Part shown: in pieces, positions 1 through 8,168 of the stretch | Numbering within the stretch: position 1 is the stretch's first letter | Layout of the letters: each line of letters begins with the position of its first letter | DNA from: Shewanella atlantica | GTDB taxonomy: Bacteria > Pseudomonadota > Gammaproteobacteria > Enterobacterales > Shewanellaceae | DNA length: 64,000 nt | Assembly: GCF_003966265.1 (NCBI RefSeq) | Contig: NZ_RXNV01000011.1 | Coordinates: 62,001-126,000 of the forward strand | Reading direction: 5' to 3' | Translations under genes and position numbers: made by a program | Notes under the pieces: model-generated | Told to the model about the DNA's origin: nothing | Seen by the model: the letters and a program-made list of their open reading frames with translations, nothing else | The model's database searches: none

Positions 1-1
1 A

Positions 2-1537
2 CGCGGACTTGGGTTTATGGCACTCGGTCTGGCAAAAGCGAGCCAGGCTCCGGTAGCCATTATCACGACCTCCGGGACCGCAGTCGCAAACCTCTACCCG
101 GCAATAATCGAAGCCTGGTTAACACAAGTTCCTTTGATAGTCCTATCCGGAGACAGACCCCCGGAATTGATCGACTGCGGTGCCAATCAAGCCATCATAC
201 AGCCGGCTATCTTTGCCCAATATGCCAAGCAGGTTAATCTGCCGACACCGGATATCTCTATCCGGCCAGAGGCTCTGCTTACCACGTTAGATGAAGCAAT
301 CAGCAATCAAAGCCAACCTGTTCATATTAATTGTATGTATCGGGAGCCACTATATCCATCGACCATGAGTGCCGACTTTACTCAGTACCTGAGTACGCTG
401 GGTAATTGGCAACATACGGCGTACCCTTTTAATCAATACGGTAAAACGTCACAGCATAGCCTGCCAACCCAAGATGCACTGGCCCGCTTCGTTCATGGAA
501 AAGGTGTCATCATTGCCGGCACGCTTTCACCCGAAGAGTCGCCGGAATCCCTTGTCGAACTGTCACAGAAATTAGGCTGGCCACTCCTCACCGATGCTCA
601 GTCTCAGCTCAGGCAGCATTCCGGTGTCATTGGTAACGTGGATCAACTCCTGCACCAACCCAAAGCCAGGGCCCTGTTGGCACAGGCTGAATCTGTTCTG
701 GTATTTGGCGGACGCTTGCTCTCAAAACGCCTCATCAGTTTCTTAAGTGAGCAGAAATGGAAGCGTTATTGGCAGGTATTACCCCAGCAGATGAGATTAG
801 ATCCAAGCCATAGTGCCAAGCAGGTATGGCATTCCAGTGTGGCGGCCTTCGCTTCACAAGCCTGGCCTCGCTCATCGGATGCCAACTGGGCGCTGCAACT
901 CGTCCAGTTTAATGACGGGCTTGAAACGCTGTTTCAACAGCAGATCGACAACGCCGAGTTTGGTGAGGCTATGGTCGTTCGTGCAATAGCTAAGGCTCAA
1001 AACCGCCAAAGCCAACTCTTTATCGGTAATAGCCTACCGGTACGTTTATATGACATGTTTGCTCCGATCACCCCCGACTCCCCCCGCACTTATACCAATC
1101 GCGGCGCATCGGGTATCGACGGCCTGCTCGCCACCGCTTGTGGTGTCGCTCAGCATAAAGGGAAAGCCACCACCTTACTCATTGGTGATATATCCCAGTT
1201 ACACGATCTGAATTCACTGGCCATAGCGCGGACGATTGAAAGCCCTTTTGTCATCGTCATTTTAAATAATGATGGCGGCAATATCTTTAACTTGCTTCCA
1301 GTCCCCGATGAGAAACTCAGGAGTGATTATTACCGTCTGGCCCATGGGTTGGAATTTGGCTATGGCGCGGCTATGTTCGGCCTGGCCTACAATCGGGTCG
1401 ATGACTTCGAGAGTTTCAATGAAGCCTACCGAGAGGCCATAGACTACCAGGGCCCTTCGGTGATTGAAGTATCGGTCGCTCAAGATCAAGCGAGTGAGCA
1501 GATAGCTCGCATCGCCACCTGGGTAAAACAAGGCTGA
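2..1537 (+). CDS. menD: MenD, SEPHCHC synthase (5' truncated by window)
   Basis: Thiamine-diphosphate enzyme that joins 2-oxoglutarate to isochorismate in menaquinone synthesis (cytoplasmic). The reading frame is open from base 2, and residues before the first ATG (RGLGFMALGLAKA) already match MenD, so the true start lies upstream of the window; 511 residues are visible out of a usual 550-575. The N-terminal pyrimidine-binding part shows TTSGTAVANLYPAIIEA and GDRPPEL. The C-terminal ThDP/Mg motif is seen as GDISQLHDLNSLA followed by NNDGGNIF. The stop TGA overlaps the menH ATG (TGATG), which indicates translational coupling in a men operon. The identity is very secure; only the N-terminus is unknown. 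Confidence 0.97.
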   Translation, partial: RGLGFMALGLAKASQAPVAIITTSGTAVANLYPAIIEAWLTQVPLIVLSGDRPPELIDCGANQAIIQPAIFAQYAKQVNLPTPDISIRPEALLTTLDEAISNQSQPVHINCMYREPLYPSTMSADFTQYLSTLGNWQHTAYPFNQYGKTSQHSLPTQDALARFVHGKGVIIAGTLSPEESPESLVELSQKLGWPLLTDAQSQLRQHSGVIGNVDQLLHQPKARALLAQAESVLVFGGRLLSKRLISFLSEQKWKRYWQVLPQQMRLDPSHSAKQVWHSSVAAFASQAWPRSSDANWALQLVQFNDGLETLFQQQIDNAEFGEAMVVRAIAKAQNRQSQLFIGNSLPVRLYDMFAPITPDSPRTYTNRGASGIDGLLATACGVAQHKGKATTLLIGDISQLHDLNSLAIARTIESPFVIVILNNDGGNIFNLLPVPDEKLRSDYYRLAHGLEFGYGAAMFGLAYNRVDDFESFNEAYREAIDYQGPSVIEVSVAQDQASEQIARIATWVKQG

Positions 1538-2319
1538 TGTTAGCCCACTCTTGTCATGGAGATAGCCGTAAACCCGTCTTAGTGATGCTGCACGGTTTTC
1601 TTGGGAGTAAGAATGATTGGGACACACTTATCCCCGATCTACTGCCGCATTTCTACTGTATCTGTATCGATCTACCCGGCCATGGGCAGAGCCCTGCACT
1701 GGCACCGGGGCTGTCCGGATTTGAACGGGTAGCAAGTGCGATTCAGACTACGCTCAGCAGCTTATCCATAGAGAGATACCACCTGTTAGGCTACTCGTTA
1801 GGCGGACGTATCGCGCTTCATCTGGCACAGGCTTACCCTGATAATCTGCTCAGCCTTAGCCTGGAGTCATCTCACCCTGGTCTGCAGTCTGCAGCGGAGA
1901 GGGAGAACAGGGCCCACAGCGATCACGCCTGGAGTGAGAAACTCTCCTCTTTATCTATCGAGTCTTTTCTATCACAGTGGTACCTGCAGGGGGTATTTGC
2001 CGAACTGACGGAATCTAAGCGACAGGCCTTGATCCTAAAACGCAGCAACAACAACTCAGAAGCCCTGCTCACTGTTTTTGAGCCTACATCGCTCTCTAAG
2101 CAGGAAGATCTATGGCTGCTACCTAGCCAACTGCAACTGCCCTGCCATTATTTCGTTGGTAAGGATGACAGTAAATTTTCGGCATTAGCATCACGGTGGG
2201 CGAGTCTGACAAATATCCGGGTCCATACGATTGCCGGAGCAGGTCATAATGCACATCTGGCATCTCCTGCACTCTTTTGTCGGCAGCTTATTAAACACTT
2301 AATCGAGGATGTTCAATGA
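1537..2319 (+). CDS. menH: MenH, SHCHC synthase (alpha/beta hydrolase)
   Basis: Alpha/beta-hydrolase fold protein of 260 residues expected to eliminate pyruvate from the MenD product SEPHCHC. The oxyanion-side motif LHGFLGS is near residue 18, the nucleophile elbow GYSLGG has Ser88, and the candidate catalytic histidine is in AGAGHNAH near the C-terminus. It starts inside the menD stop (TGATG) and its own stop overlaps menC (ATGA), so the three genes are tightly coupled. Alone it could be mistaken for another hydrolase, but placement between menD and menC settles the role. Confidence 0.95.
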   Translation: MLAHSCHGDSRKPVLVMLHGFLGSKNDWDTLIPDLLPHFYCICIDLPGHGQSPALAPGLSGFERVASAIQTTLSSLSIERYHLLGYSLGGRIALHLAQAYPDNLLSLSLESSHPGLQSAAERENRAHSDHAWSEKLSSLSIESFLSQWYLQGVFAELTESKRQALILKRSNNNSEALLTVFEPTSLSKQEDLWLLPSQLQLPCHYFVGKDDSKFSALASRWASLTNIRVHTIAGAGHNAHLASPALFCRQLIKHLIEDVQ

Positions 2320-3371
2320 TCATCTCAGCGCTTCACCTTTATCAATATCAGATCCCTTTAGACAAGCTACTGCCTGTCGGTAGTCAACGCATCGATGTCC
2401 GCAGAGGCTTAGTATTAAAAGTTGAAGCCATAGATGAGACAGGAGCGGCGCTCACCGAGCAAGCTGAGATAGCACCACTGTCCGGGCTGGATATCGATGG
2501 CTACCCGGTGCACGGTTTCAGCAAGGAGAGTCTGGCTCAGGTAAGCGATGAACTTGAAAGCCTGTTAGAGCAGTTAGTTCAAAAACCAATAGATAGCTTA
2601 TTGGATATCGCTGACATTGAAGCCCTCCCCTCCCTGGCCTTCGGTCTGAGTCTTATACACGCCAAGCTATCGGGGCGACTGGACGGACACGCGCTATCGC
2701 TTAATTCAGACCGGAGGACTATCCCTCTGCTCTATCGGAACTGTGATGAGTCGATAAACGTATTACATCAACGCGTCAGTGACATACCTGAGCAGATGCA
2801 TGCCGCTAAGGTCAAAGTAGCTCAAACCTCACTGGAAGAGGAGGTTCAACTCATTCATCAGATACTGGCTATCAGGCCAGATCTAAAACTCAGGTTAGAC
2901 GCAAACCGAGGCTTCACCCTGGAGCAAGCCATAGACTTTGCAGCTTGCTTACCCCTTGCCTCTATAGAATACATCGAGGAGCCATGCCAAAGACCGGCTG
3001 ACAACGCCGCTTTCTATCAGGCTATAGGCATGCCCTGGGCGTTAGATGAGAGCCTTAATGACCCTGGATTTCAATTTACCATGCAGCCTGGACTCACAGC
3101 CCTGGTTGTAAAGCCTATGCTAGTAGGCAGTCTGGAGAAGTTACAAAAACTTCAAGCCGAAGCTGAGCATTCGGGTGTCAGGTTTATCTTAAGCTCCAGC
3201 CTGGAAGCCAGTCTGGGCATAGAGGCTCTCGCACGTTTAAGCCAGATAATGACTCCCGATGAGATCCCGGGACTCGATACCCTCACAGCCTTTAGTTCCG
3301 ATCTTCTCGTCTGCTCCGGAAAGTCTCGTTGTCAATCCTGGAATGATCTCACCTTAATCAAAAGCTGTTAG
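2316..3371 (+). CDS. menC: MenC, o-succinylbenzoate synthase
   Basis: Enolase-superfamily dehydratase that aromatises SHCHC to o-succinylbenzoate. The 351-residue protein shows the KVKVA motif (residues 165-169, proton-transfer lysine), metal ligands in LRLDANRG (Asp195), IEYIEEP (Glu221/222) and ALDES (Asp244), and the second catalytic lysine in VVKPMLVGS (Lys266). This is the full expected ligand set, so the enzyme should be active. Its ATG overlaps the menH stop by 4 bp, and menE follows after a 9 bp gap. Confidence 0.95.
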   Translation: MIISALHLYQYQIPLDKLLPVGSQRIDVRRGLVLKVEAIDETGAALTEQAEIAPLSGLDIDGYPVHGFSKESLAQVSDELESLLEQLVQKPIDSLLDIADIEALPSLAFGLSLIHAKLSGRLDGHALSLNSDRRTIPLLYRNCDESINVLHQRVSDIPEQMHAAKVKVAQTSLEEEVQLIHQILAIRPDLKLRLDANRGFTLEQAIDFAACLPLASIEYIEEPCQRPADNAAFYQAIGMPWALDESLNDPGFQFTMQPGLTALVVKPMLVGSLEKLQKLQAEAEHSGVRFILSSSLEASLGIEALARLSQIMTPDEIPGLDTLTAFSSDLLVCSGKSRCQSWNDLTLIKSC

Positions 3372-3380
3372 GAGCAGGCC

Positions 3381-4871
3381 TTGAACGCGTTACTATCTCC
3401 GCTTCATCAGAGCGCCAGGCAACACCCCAAGCGAATAGCACTGACCTATTATCAGGATGGGGTTAATCAACAAATCGACTACTCGACATTGAGTCAGAGA
3501 GTCATTGCGCTCGGTGAGCAGTTAATCGCAAAGGGGCTCAAAAAAGGCGACCGCCTTGCCTGTATCGATAACAACTCCGTCGAGTTAGTCATGCTTTACT
3601 GGGCCTGTATCAATCATCAGCTCCTATTTTGCCCTCTCTCACCCCGCTTTCCGGCAAATCAGGTTTTGGCGCTCATTGAGTTACACCAGCTAAACTTTTT
3701 ATGGACGGGGAAAGGCTTCAGCCAATTACTATCTGAGATTTCAGTATCGGGCGAGACATCCGGCGCAAATACTGTCATCCCAAGGGCTCTGACACTGAAT
3801 TTCTCGTTAATTGCAGATAAAACCCCGACTCCTATCGATCATTATGCTCCCGCCAATATCATTTTAACCTCGGGAAGTAGTGGCCAACCTAAGGCCGCCG
3901 TTCACAGCCTGAATAACCATAGGGTCAGCGCCGAGGGGTCAAGGAGCTTGATAGCACTCGAGCCCGGTGATGTCTGGCTATTGTCACTGCCGCTTTTTCA
4001 TATCGGCGGACTCGCCATCATCAATCGCTGCGCCTTCGTTGGGGCCACAGTGGCGCTGCAAGACCGGGATATAGGCCTCTCTGTACTGATATCACAGGAT
4101 AAGATCACTCACCTGTCACTGGTCTCCACTCAACTGGTACGCTTACTAAAGGAAGATATTGACTGCCTCAAAGGGGTAAAGTCTCTTCTTCTCGGCGGCG
4201 GAGCTATATCATCGACGCTTCTCAGCCAATTGCACGACCTCTCGATTAACTGTTTTACCAGTTATGGTATGACCGAGATGGCTTCTCAAGTCACCACAGG
4301 GCCTGCGAACAGCGATGGCAGCAGTGGTCGGCTATTGCCGGCAAGAGAGCTGAAAATCATCGATGAAAAGATCTATGTGAAAGGAGAGACTCTCTTCCTC
4401 GGCTATCTCGATTCACAATCGAACGGCCATAATCAGGACTGTAAACTAGTACGCCCGACGGATGACGAAGGTTGGTTCTTTACCAAGGACAGAGGATATT
4501 GGGATGATGAGGGCAAGCTTCATATTCTGGGGCGTATCGATAATATGTTTATCTGCGGCGGAGAAAACCTGCAACCCGAAGAGGTAGAGGCCGCACTCAA
4601 ACAACATCCGGCTATCGAAGATGCTATCGTATTTGCCCAACCCGATGAAGAGTTTGGCAACCTTCCGGCAGCCATAATAAAAGTCAGCGACTCCGAAAGC
4701 GCGCTGTCATCGTCTGATGAGTTAACTCAATTCCTCGCCGACAAGATAGCCAGATTTAAACGGCCCAGAATCTATTACCCCTGGCCAGAAATTGAATCGA
4801 CCAGCTTAAAGGTATCGAGAAAGCGGGTTATTGAGGAAGTTTTAAAGAAGACGATGGTCCAGGAAAGCTAA
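3381..4871 (+). CDS. menE: MenE, o-succinylbenzoate-CoA ligase
   Basis: Adenylate-forming ligase that activates o-succinylbenzoate with CoA for MenB, which is not in this window. The start is a TTG at 3381, chosen because a GGAG at 3371-3374 sits 6 nt upstream and the next alternatives would cut the N-terminal domain. The ATP loop TSGSSGQPKAA is at residues 163-173, the YGMTEMASQ adenine motif near 295, and the hinge/aspartate region GRIDNMFICGGENLQPEE near 390. The C-terminal lysine region (SLKVSRKR) is shorter than the textbook form but in the right place. It is the last gene of the men operon; a palindromic repeat begins 14 bp after its stop. Confidence 0.95.
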   Translation: MNALLSPLHQSARQHPKRIALTYYQDGVNQQIDYSTLSQRVIALGEQLIAKGLKKGDRLACIDNNSVELVMLYWACINHQLLFCPLSPRFPANQVLALIELHQLNFLWTGKGFSQLLSEISVSGETSGANTVIPRALTLNFSLIADKTPTPIDHYAPANIILTSGSSGQPKAAVHSLNNHRVSAEGSRSLIALEPGDVWLLSLPLFHIGGLAIINRCAFVGATVALQDRDIGLSVLISQDKITHLSLVSTQLVRLLKEDIDCLKGVKSLLLGGGAISSTLLSQLHDLSINCFTSYGMTEMASQVTTGPANSDGSSGRLLPARELKIIDEKIYVKGETLFLGYLDSQSNGHNQDCKLVRPTDDEGWFFTKDRGYWDDEGKLHILGRIDNMFICGGENLQPEEVEAALKQHPAIEDAIVFAQPDEEFGNLPAAIIKVSDSESALSSSDELTQFLADKIARFKRPRIYYPWPEIESTSLKVSRKRVIEEVLKKTMVQES

Positions 4872-4884
4872 GATGATTCTAACG

Positions 4885-4976
4885 GCTAAGATGACGGCCT
4901 GCGGCCTTTCGCTTCGCGGACGGCTACGCCTATTTGACGGGCTTCGCCCTATGTAGGAGGGGCTTTAGCCCCGAAG
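4885..4976 (+). repeat. Dispersed palindromic repeat, copy 1
   Basis: A roughly 92 bp element that recurs at 53858-53951 with only a few substitutions and small indels. Both copies begin gctaagatgacggcc and contain a string of short hairpins: ggcc-tgc-ggcc, gggc-ttc-gccc and ggggct-tt-agcccc. The copy starts 14 bp after the menE stop, in the transcribed direction. It resembles REP/BIME-type 3' elements; function is not known from the sequence. Confidence 0.8.
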
Positions 4977-5137
4977 CCCTTCTCACCTAATTGGCCCAGC
5001 CTACCAGCGAAGCATCATCTTAACCTTAAGCACAAACCCCCTCCATCGCTCTGACCGCAAGGGACTGTGGAAATGTGCAACAGATGAAGGGAACATCTGG
5101 CACCCTGCGATCGGGGATAAGTACATCCATATACAAA

Positions 5138-5168
5138 GCTGATAACTATCCATCCATGGGTTATCAGC
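5138..5168. repeat. Inverted repeat in menE-rpoH gap
   Basis: Perfect 9 bp arms GCTGATAAC / GTTATCAGC with a 13 nt spacer. No T-run follows on either strand, so it is not a classical terminator. The rest of the gap between menE and rpoH (4872-5233) holds the palindromic repeat and the rpoH terminator; nothing coding was seen. Confidence 0.5.
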
Positions 5169-5185
5169 ATAAATGTTCCGGACAC

Positions 5186-5209
5186 AAAAAAACCTGCCGG
5201 AGCAGGTTT
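5186..5209 (-). terminator. Rho-independent terminator of rpoH
   Basis: On the minus strand the stem AACCTGC / GCAGGTT closes a 4 nt loop and is followed by seven Ts. It lies about 25 bp past the rpoH stop. Confidence 0.9.
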
Positions 5210-5233
5210 CAGTTATTCGGTACTGGAATCTAA

Positions 5234-6091
5234 TTAGGCTTCCATTCGGCCTTTCAGCTTATTCATGGCATTCTTTTCCAGCTGCCTGATGCGCTCGGCT
5301 GATACCTGATAAGTTGCAGCAAGTTCTTGCAGTGTCGTCTTATCTTCATTTAACCAACGCGCCTGCAAAATATGCTGACTACGCTCATCCAACGTCTTGA
5401 TCGCTGACAGAAGGCGGGCCTGGTTACTCGCTTCCAAGTTATCATTTTCAACTTGAGAGGCTAGATCTGACGAATGATCTTCCAGATAGTGCATAGGTGC
5501 AAAATCGTGATCGTCATCGTTATCGCTGGCGAGATCGAAAGCGGGATCCTGAGCGGCCATGCGTGACTCCATCTCGGTCACATCGGCTTTAGAAACCCCA
5601 AGATTATCGGCAACCATACCGACCTCTTCATCGCTGAACCAACCCAGACGTTTTTTAGATTTACGCAGGTTAAAAAAGAGTTTACGTTGCGCTTTAGTGG
5701 TAGCGACTTTGACTATGCGCCAGTTTTTAAGCACATATTCATGAATTTCTGCTTTAATCCAGTGAACAGCAAAAGAGACAAGGCGAACACCGACATTGGG
5801 ATCGAAGCGTTTTACGGCCTTCATCAAACCAATGTTACCTTCCTGGATTAGATCCGCTTGTGGTAAGCCGTAACCGGAATATCCTTTAGCAACGTGCACG
5901 ACAAAACGCAGGTGAGACATAATCAGCTGTTTCGCAGCCTGTAGATCTCCCGTTTCTTGCAAACGCTTGGCTAACTCATACTCTTGCTCTGGCTCCAACA
6001 TCGAGATGTTGTGGGCCGAGTGAACATAAGCCTCCAGGCTACCGCTTCCGTGGGGAACAGTCAGTGCCATTGATTGCGTTTGATTAGTCAT
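5234..6091 (-). CDS. rpoH: RNA polymerase heat-shock sigma factor RpoH (sigma-32)
   Basis: Alternative sigma factor directing core polymerase to heat-shock promoters. The protein has 285 residues, the usual length. Region 2 is intact (DLIQEGNIGLMKAVKRFDP, residues 80-98; SFAVHWIKAEIHEYVLKNWR), and the sigma-32-specific RpoH box QRKLFFNLR is at residues 135-143. Region 4.2 (LQELAATYQVSAERIRQLEK) closes the protein. It is downstream of ftsX but separated by 384 bp, so it is expected to have its own promoters, with a strong terminator behind it. RpoH mRNA is often thermosensing in this class; I did not fold the leader. Confidence 0.97.
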   Translation of the reverse strand: MTNQTQSMALTVPHGSGSLEAYVHSAHNISMLEPEQEYELAKRLQETGDLQAAKQLIMSHLRFVVHVAKGYSGYGLPQADLIQEGNIGLMKAVKRFDPNVGVRLVSFAVHWIKAEIHEYVLKNWRIVKVATTKAQRKLFFNLRKSKKRLGWFSDEEVGMVADNLGVSKADVTEMESRMAAQDPAFDLASDNDDDHDFAPMHYLEDHSSDLASQVENDNLEASNQARLLSAIKTLDERSQHILQARWLNEDKTTLQELAATYQVSAERIRQLEKNAMNKLKGRMEA

Positions 6092-6475
6092 TCACGCTCC
6101 TACTCTTACAAATACTTTAAAAATTTAGCCGCTAACGATAAGTTCTTTAGCTGTTTTTTTACCCGGTCTTACAACAAGACACTGTTTATAGTAAAAAACT
6201 TACAACAAGATTAATATAATCTCGTTTGCCGCCTCAGAATCGATTAAGGTCAAGCTGATGAACTATCGGCGATCTGACAACTTATGTCAACCTTGGACCG
6301 GTATCGGCGAGTTATTTTTGCCCTATCATGGTTAACAAAGCAAATGAAAGTTAGTTAATAAAGGTGGGCAAGCAAACCTGAGAGATGACTGTGGTTGTAA
6401 TACTCGAATGTCATGAGCGATGAGACAAAAAGGGTTTTCGTTCCATCGCCGATGACTCACTGTTCATCGTGGCCG
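6092..6475 (-). promoter_or_regulatory. rpoH upstream region with 12-bp direct repeats
   Basis: This 384 bp gene-free stretch lies between ftsX and rpoH. On the minus strand TCTTGTTGTAAG occurs twice (plus-strand positions 6168-6179 and 6199-6210), 31 bp apart, close to three helical turns. AT-rich candidate -10 elements lie nearby. The start codon is preceded by AGTAGGAGCGTGA, a good Shine-Dalgarno. The operator reading of the repeats is inference. Confidence 0.45.
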
Positions 6476-7441
6476 TTATGAAGGCTCTATCGCCCTGAGG
6501 TGCTGGCGCACCGAGAGATACGATCCCAGCCAACCGAGAAATGAGGCCAAGCCAACTAACTGACCAAGTTCGACCAGAGTCAAAGACTGCATCTCCAACT
6601 GACTCCCATACAAGCCTAACAATTCTGCCAGTGCACTATCGAGATACCAGACGAGCAGGTTAATGATTATCCATGCGAGCACGCCACCTATAATGCCATA
6701 CCAGATCCCGGTATAGAGAAACGGTCTCTGAATAAAGGCTTCGGTCGCACCGACAAGCTTCATCACCTCGATCTCGGTGCGGCGATTCATGATAGCTAAG
6801 CGAATCGTATTGCCTATCACCAGTACCACGGCTAACACTAAGAGCGCCGCAATGGCGAGAACGGTTCGCTCTAATAGCCTCACAACCGCCTGAAGTCGCT
6901 CCAACCACTCAATATCGAGTCGACCAAAACTGACTTCCGGTTCCATTTCTAACTTCTTAAGCAACTCACGCGCCCCGACCGGACTGGAATATTTAAGGCT
7001 TGGGGTCACGGTGACGACCGCAGGGAGCGGATTGGTATCTAAATAGGAAAGCGCTTCGCCAAACCCGGATAAGCGTTGAAATTCATCGAGTGCCTGATCG
7101 CGGTTAATATAATTAACGTCGCTCACTTCAGGGTACACTTTAATGCGAGTGATCAAGCTCTGAATCGTTCTTTCACTTCGTCCTTCATCAATAAACAGTG
7201 AAATTTCAGCTGCGCTATTCCATGATTGGGTGATGGTCTCAGCATTCTTAACCAGTACTTGTAGCGCCGCAGGTAAGCTCAAGCTGACCCCTAGTACGGC
7301 CATAGTCATAAGCGAGGAGACAGGGTTACGCCACAACTCGCCCATGCTACCCATGGCATGCTGGATATGGCGAATAAAGAACATCACAATACGACCCGAG
7401 ATAGGCAACTTGCTTCTGGTTAACTGAGGTTTATTGCTCAT
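6476..7441 (-). CDS. ftsX: Cell division protein FtsX
   Basis: Permease-like membrane partner of FtsE that couples the divisome to periplasmic peptidoglycan hydrolase activation. The protein has 321 residues: a cytoplasmic N-terminus, a first membrane segment near 45-65 (SSLMTMAVLGVSLSLPAAL), a periplasmic domain to about residue 190, then three hydrophobic segments (for example LLVLAVVLVIGNTIRLAIM and the ABC-type loop RRTEIEVMKLVGA). It follows ftsE with a 2 bp gap, so the two are co-translated or coupled. Confidence 0.96.
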   Translation of the reverse strand: MSNKPQLTRSKLPISGRIVMFFIRHIQHAMGSMGELWRNPVSSLMTMAVLGVSLSLPAALQVLVKNAETITQSWNSAAEISLFIDEGRSERTIQSLITRIKVYPEVSDVNYINRDQALDEFQRLSGFGEALSYLDTNPLPAVVTVTPSLKYSSPVGARELLKKLEMEPEVSFGRLDIEWLERLQAVVRLLERTVLAIAALLVLAVVLVIGNTIRLAIMNRRTEIEVMKLVGATEAFIQRPFLYTGIWYGIIGGVLAWIIINLLVWYLDSALAELLGLYGSQLEMQSLTLVELGQLVGLASFLGWLGSYLSVRQHLRAIEPS

Positions 7442-7443
7442 CG

Positions 7444-8136
7444 TTATCCCTTTACCCCATCAGCCGAGGACGTCAGCTCTTCGCCACCCAGTACATGCCC
7501 GTGTTTAAGCGTCAGTGTGCGATATTTCATTCGGGCGATAAGCCCCAGATCATGGGTCGCAATCAGCACTGTGGTGCCAGAGTCATTAAAGGTTTCAAAT
7601 AACCGTAGAATATCCATCGACAACTTAGGGTCTAAGTTACCCGTAGGTTCATCGGCCAGCAATAATGGCGGCTTATTAACGATAGCCCGTGCAATACCCA
7701 CGCGCTGCTGTTCACCACCGGACAACATGATCGGGTTATGGCGCTCTTTGCCATATAGGCCTACCATATCCAATGCAGCTAAGACCCTTTTTTTTATCTC
7801 ACCATGAGAAAAACCTTCGATCACCAAAGGCAGGGCGACATTGTCGAAAACACTTTTTTCCATCAACAGATGGTGACTCTGGAAAATCATCCCAATGTCA
7901 CGTCTTAAAAATGGAACATCCGAGCGTGATAGATTTGCAATATCATGCCCGTTTATTAACACCCGGCCGGCATTGGCACGTTCGATCACTGTGATTAATT
8001 TGAGCAGCGTACTCTTACCGGCGCCTGAGTGACCCGTTAAAAAGGCCATCTCTCCACGCTTAAGGTGAAAGTTAACATCTGACAAGGCCTTCTGCCCACC
8101 AGGATAAACCTTACTTACCTGCTCAAATCGAATCAT
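7444..8136 (-). CDS. ftsE: Cell division ATP-binding protein FtsE
   Basis: ABC ATPase of the FtsEX complex at the septum. Walker A GHSGAGKST is at residues 35-43, the signature is LSGGEQQR, Walker B is LLLADEPTGNLD, and the switch histidine is in IATHD. The length of 230 residues is typical. It lies 32 bp after ftsY and 2 bp before ftsX, giving the conserved ftsY-ftsE-ftsX order. Confidence 0.97.
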   Translation of the reverse strand: MIRFEQVSKVYPGGQKALSDVNFHLKRGEMAFLTGHSGAGKSTLLKLITVIERANAGRVLINGHDIANLSRSDVPFLRRDIGMIFQSHHLLMEKSVFDNVALPLVIEGFSHGEIKKRVLAALDMVGLYGKERHNPIMLSGGEQQRVGIARAIVNKPPLLLADEPTGNLDPKLSMDILRLFETFNDSGTTVLIATHDLGLIARMKYRTLTLKHGHVLGGEELTSSADGVKG

Positions 8137-8168
8137 CTATTTCTCATTCTTTTTTGAAAAGAGCCCTA

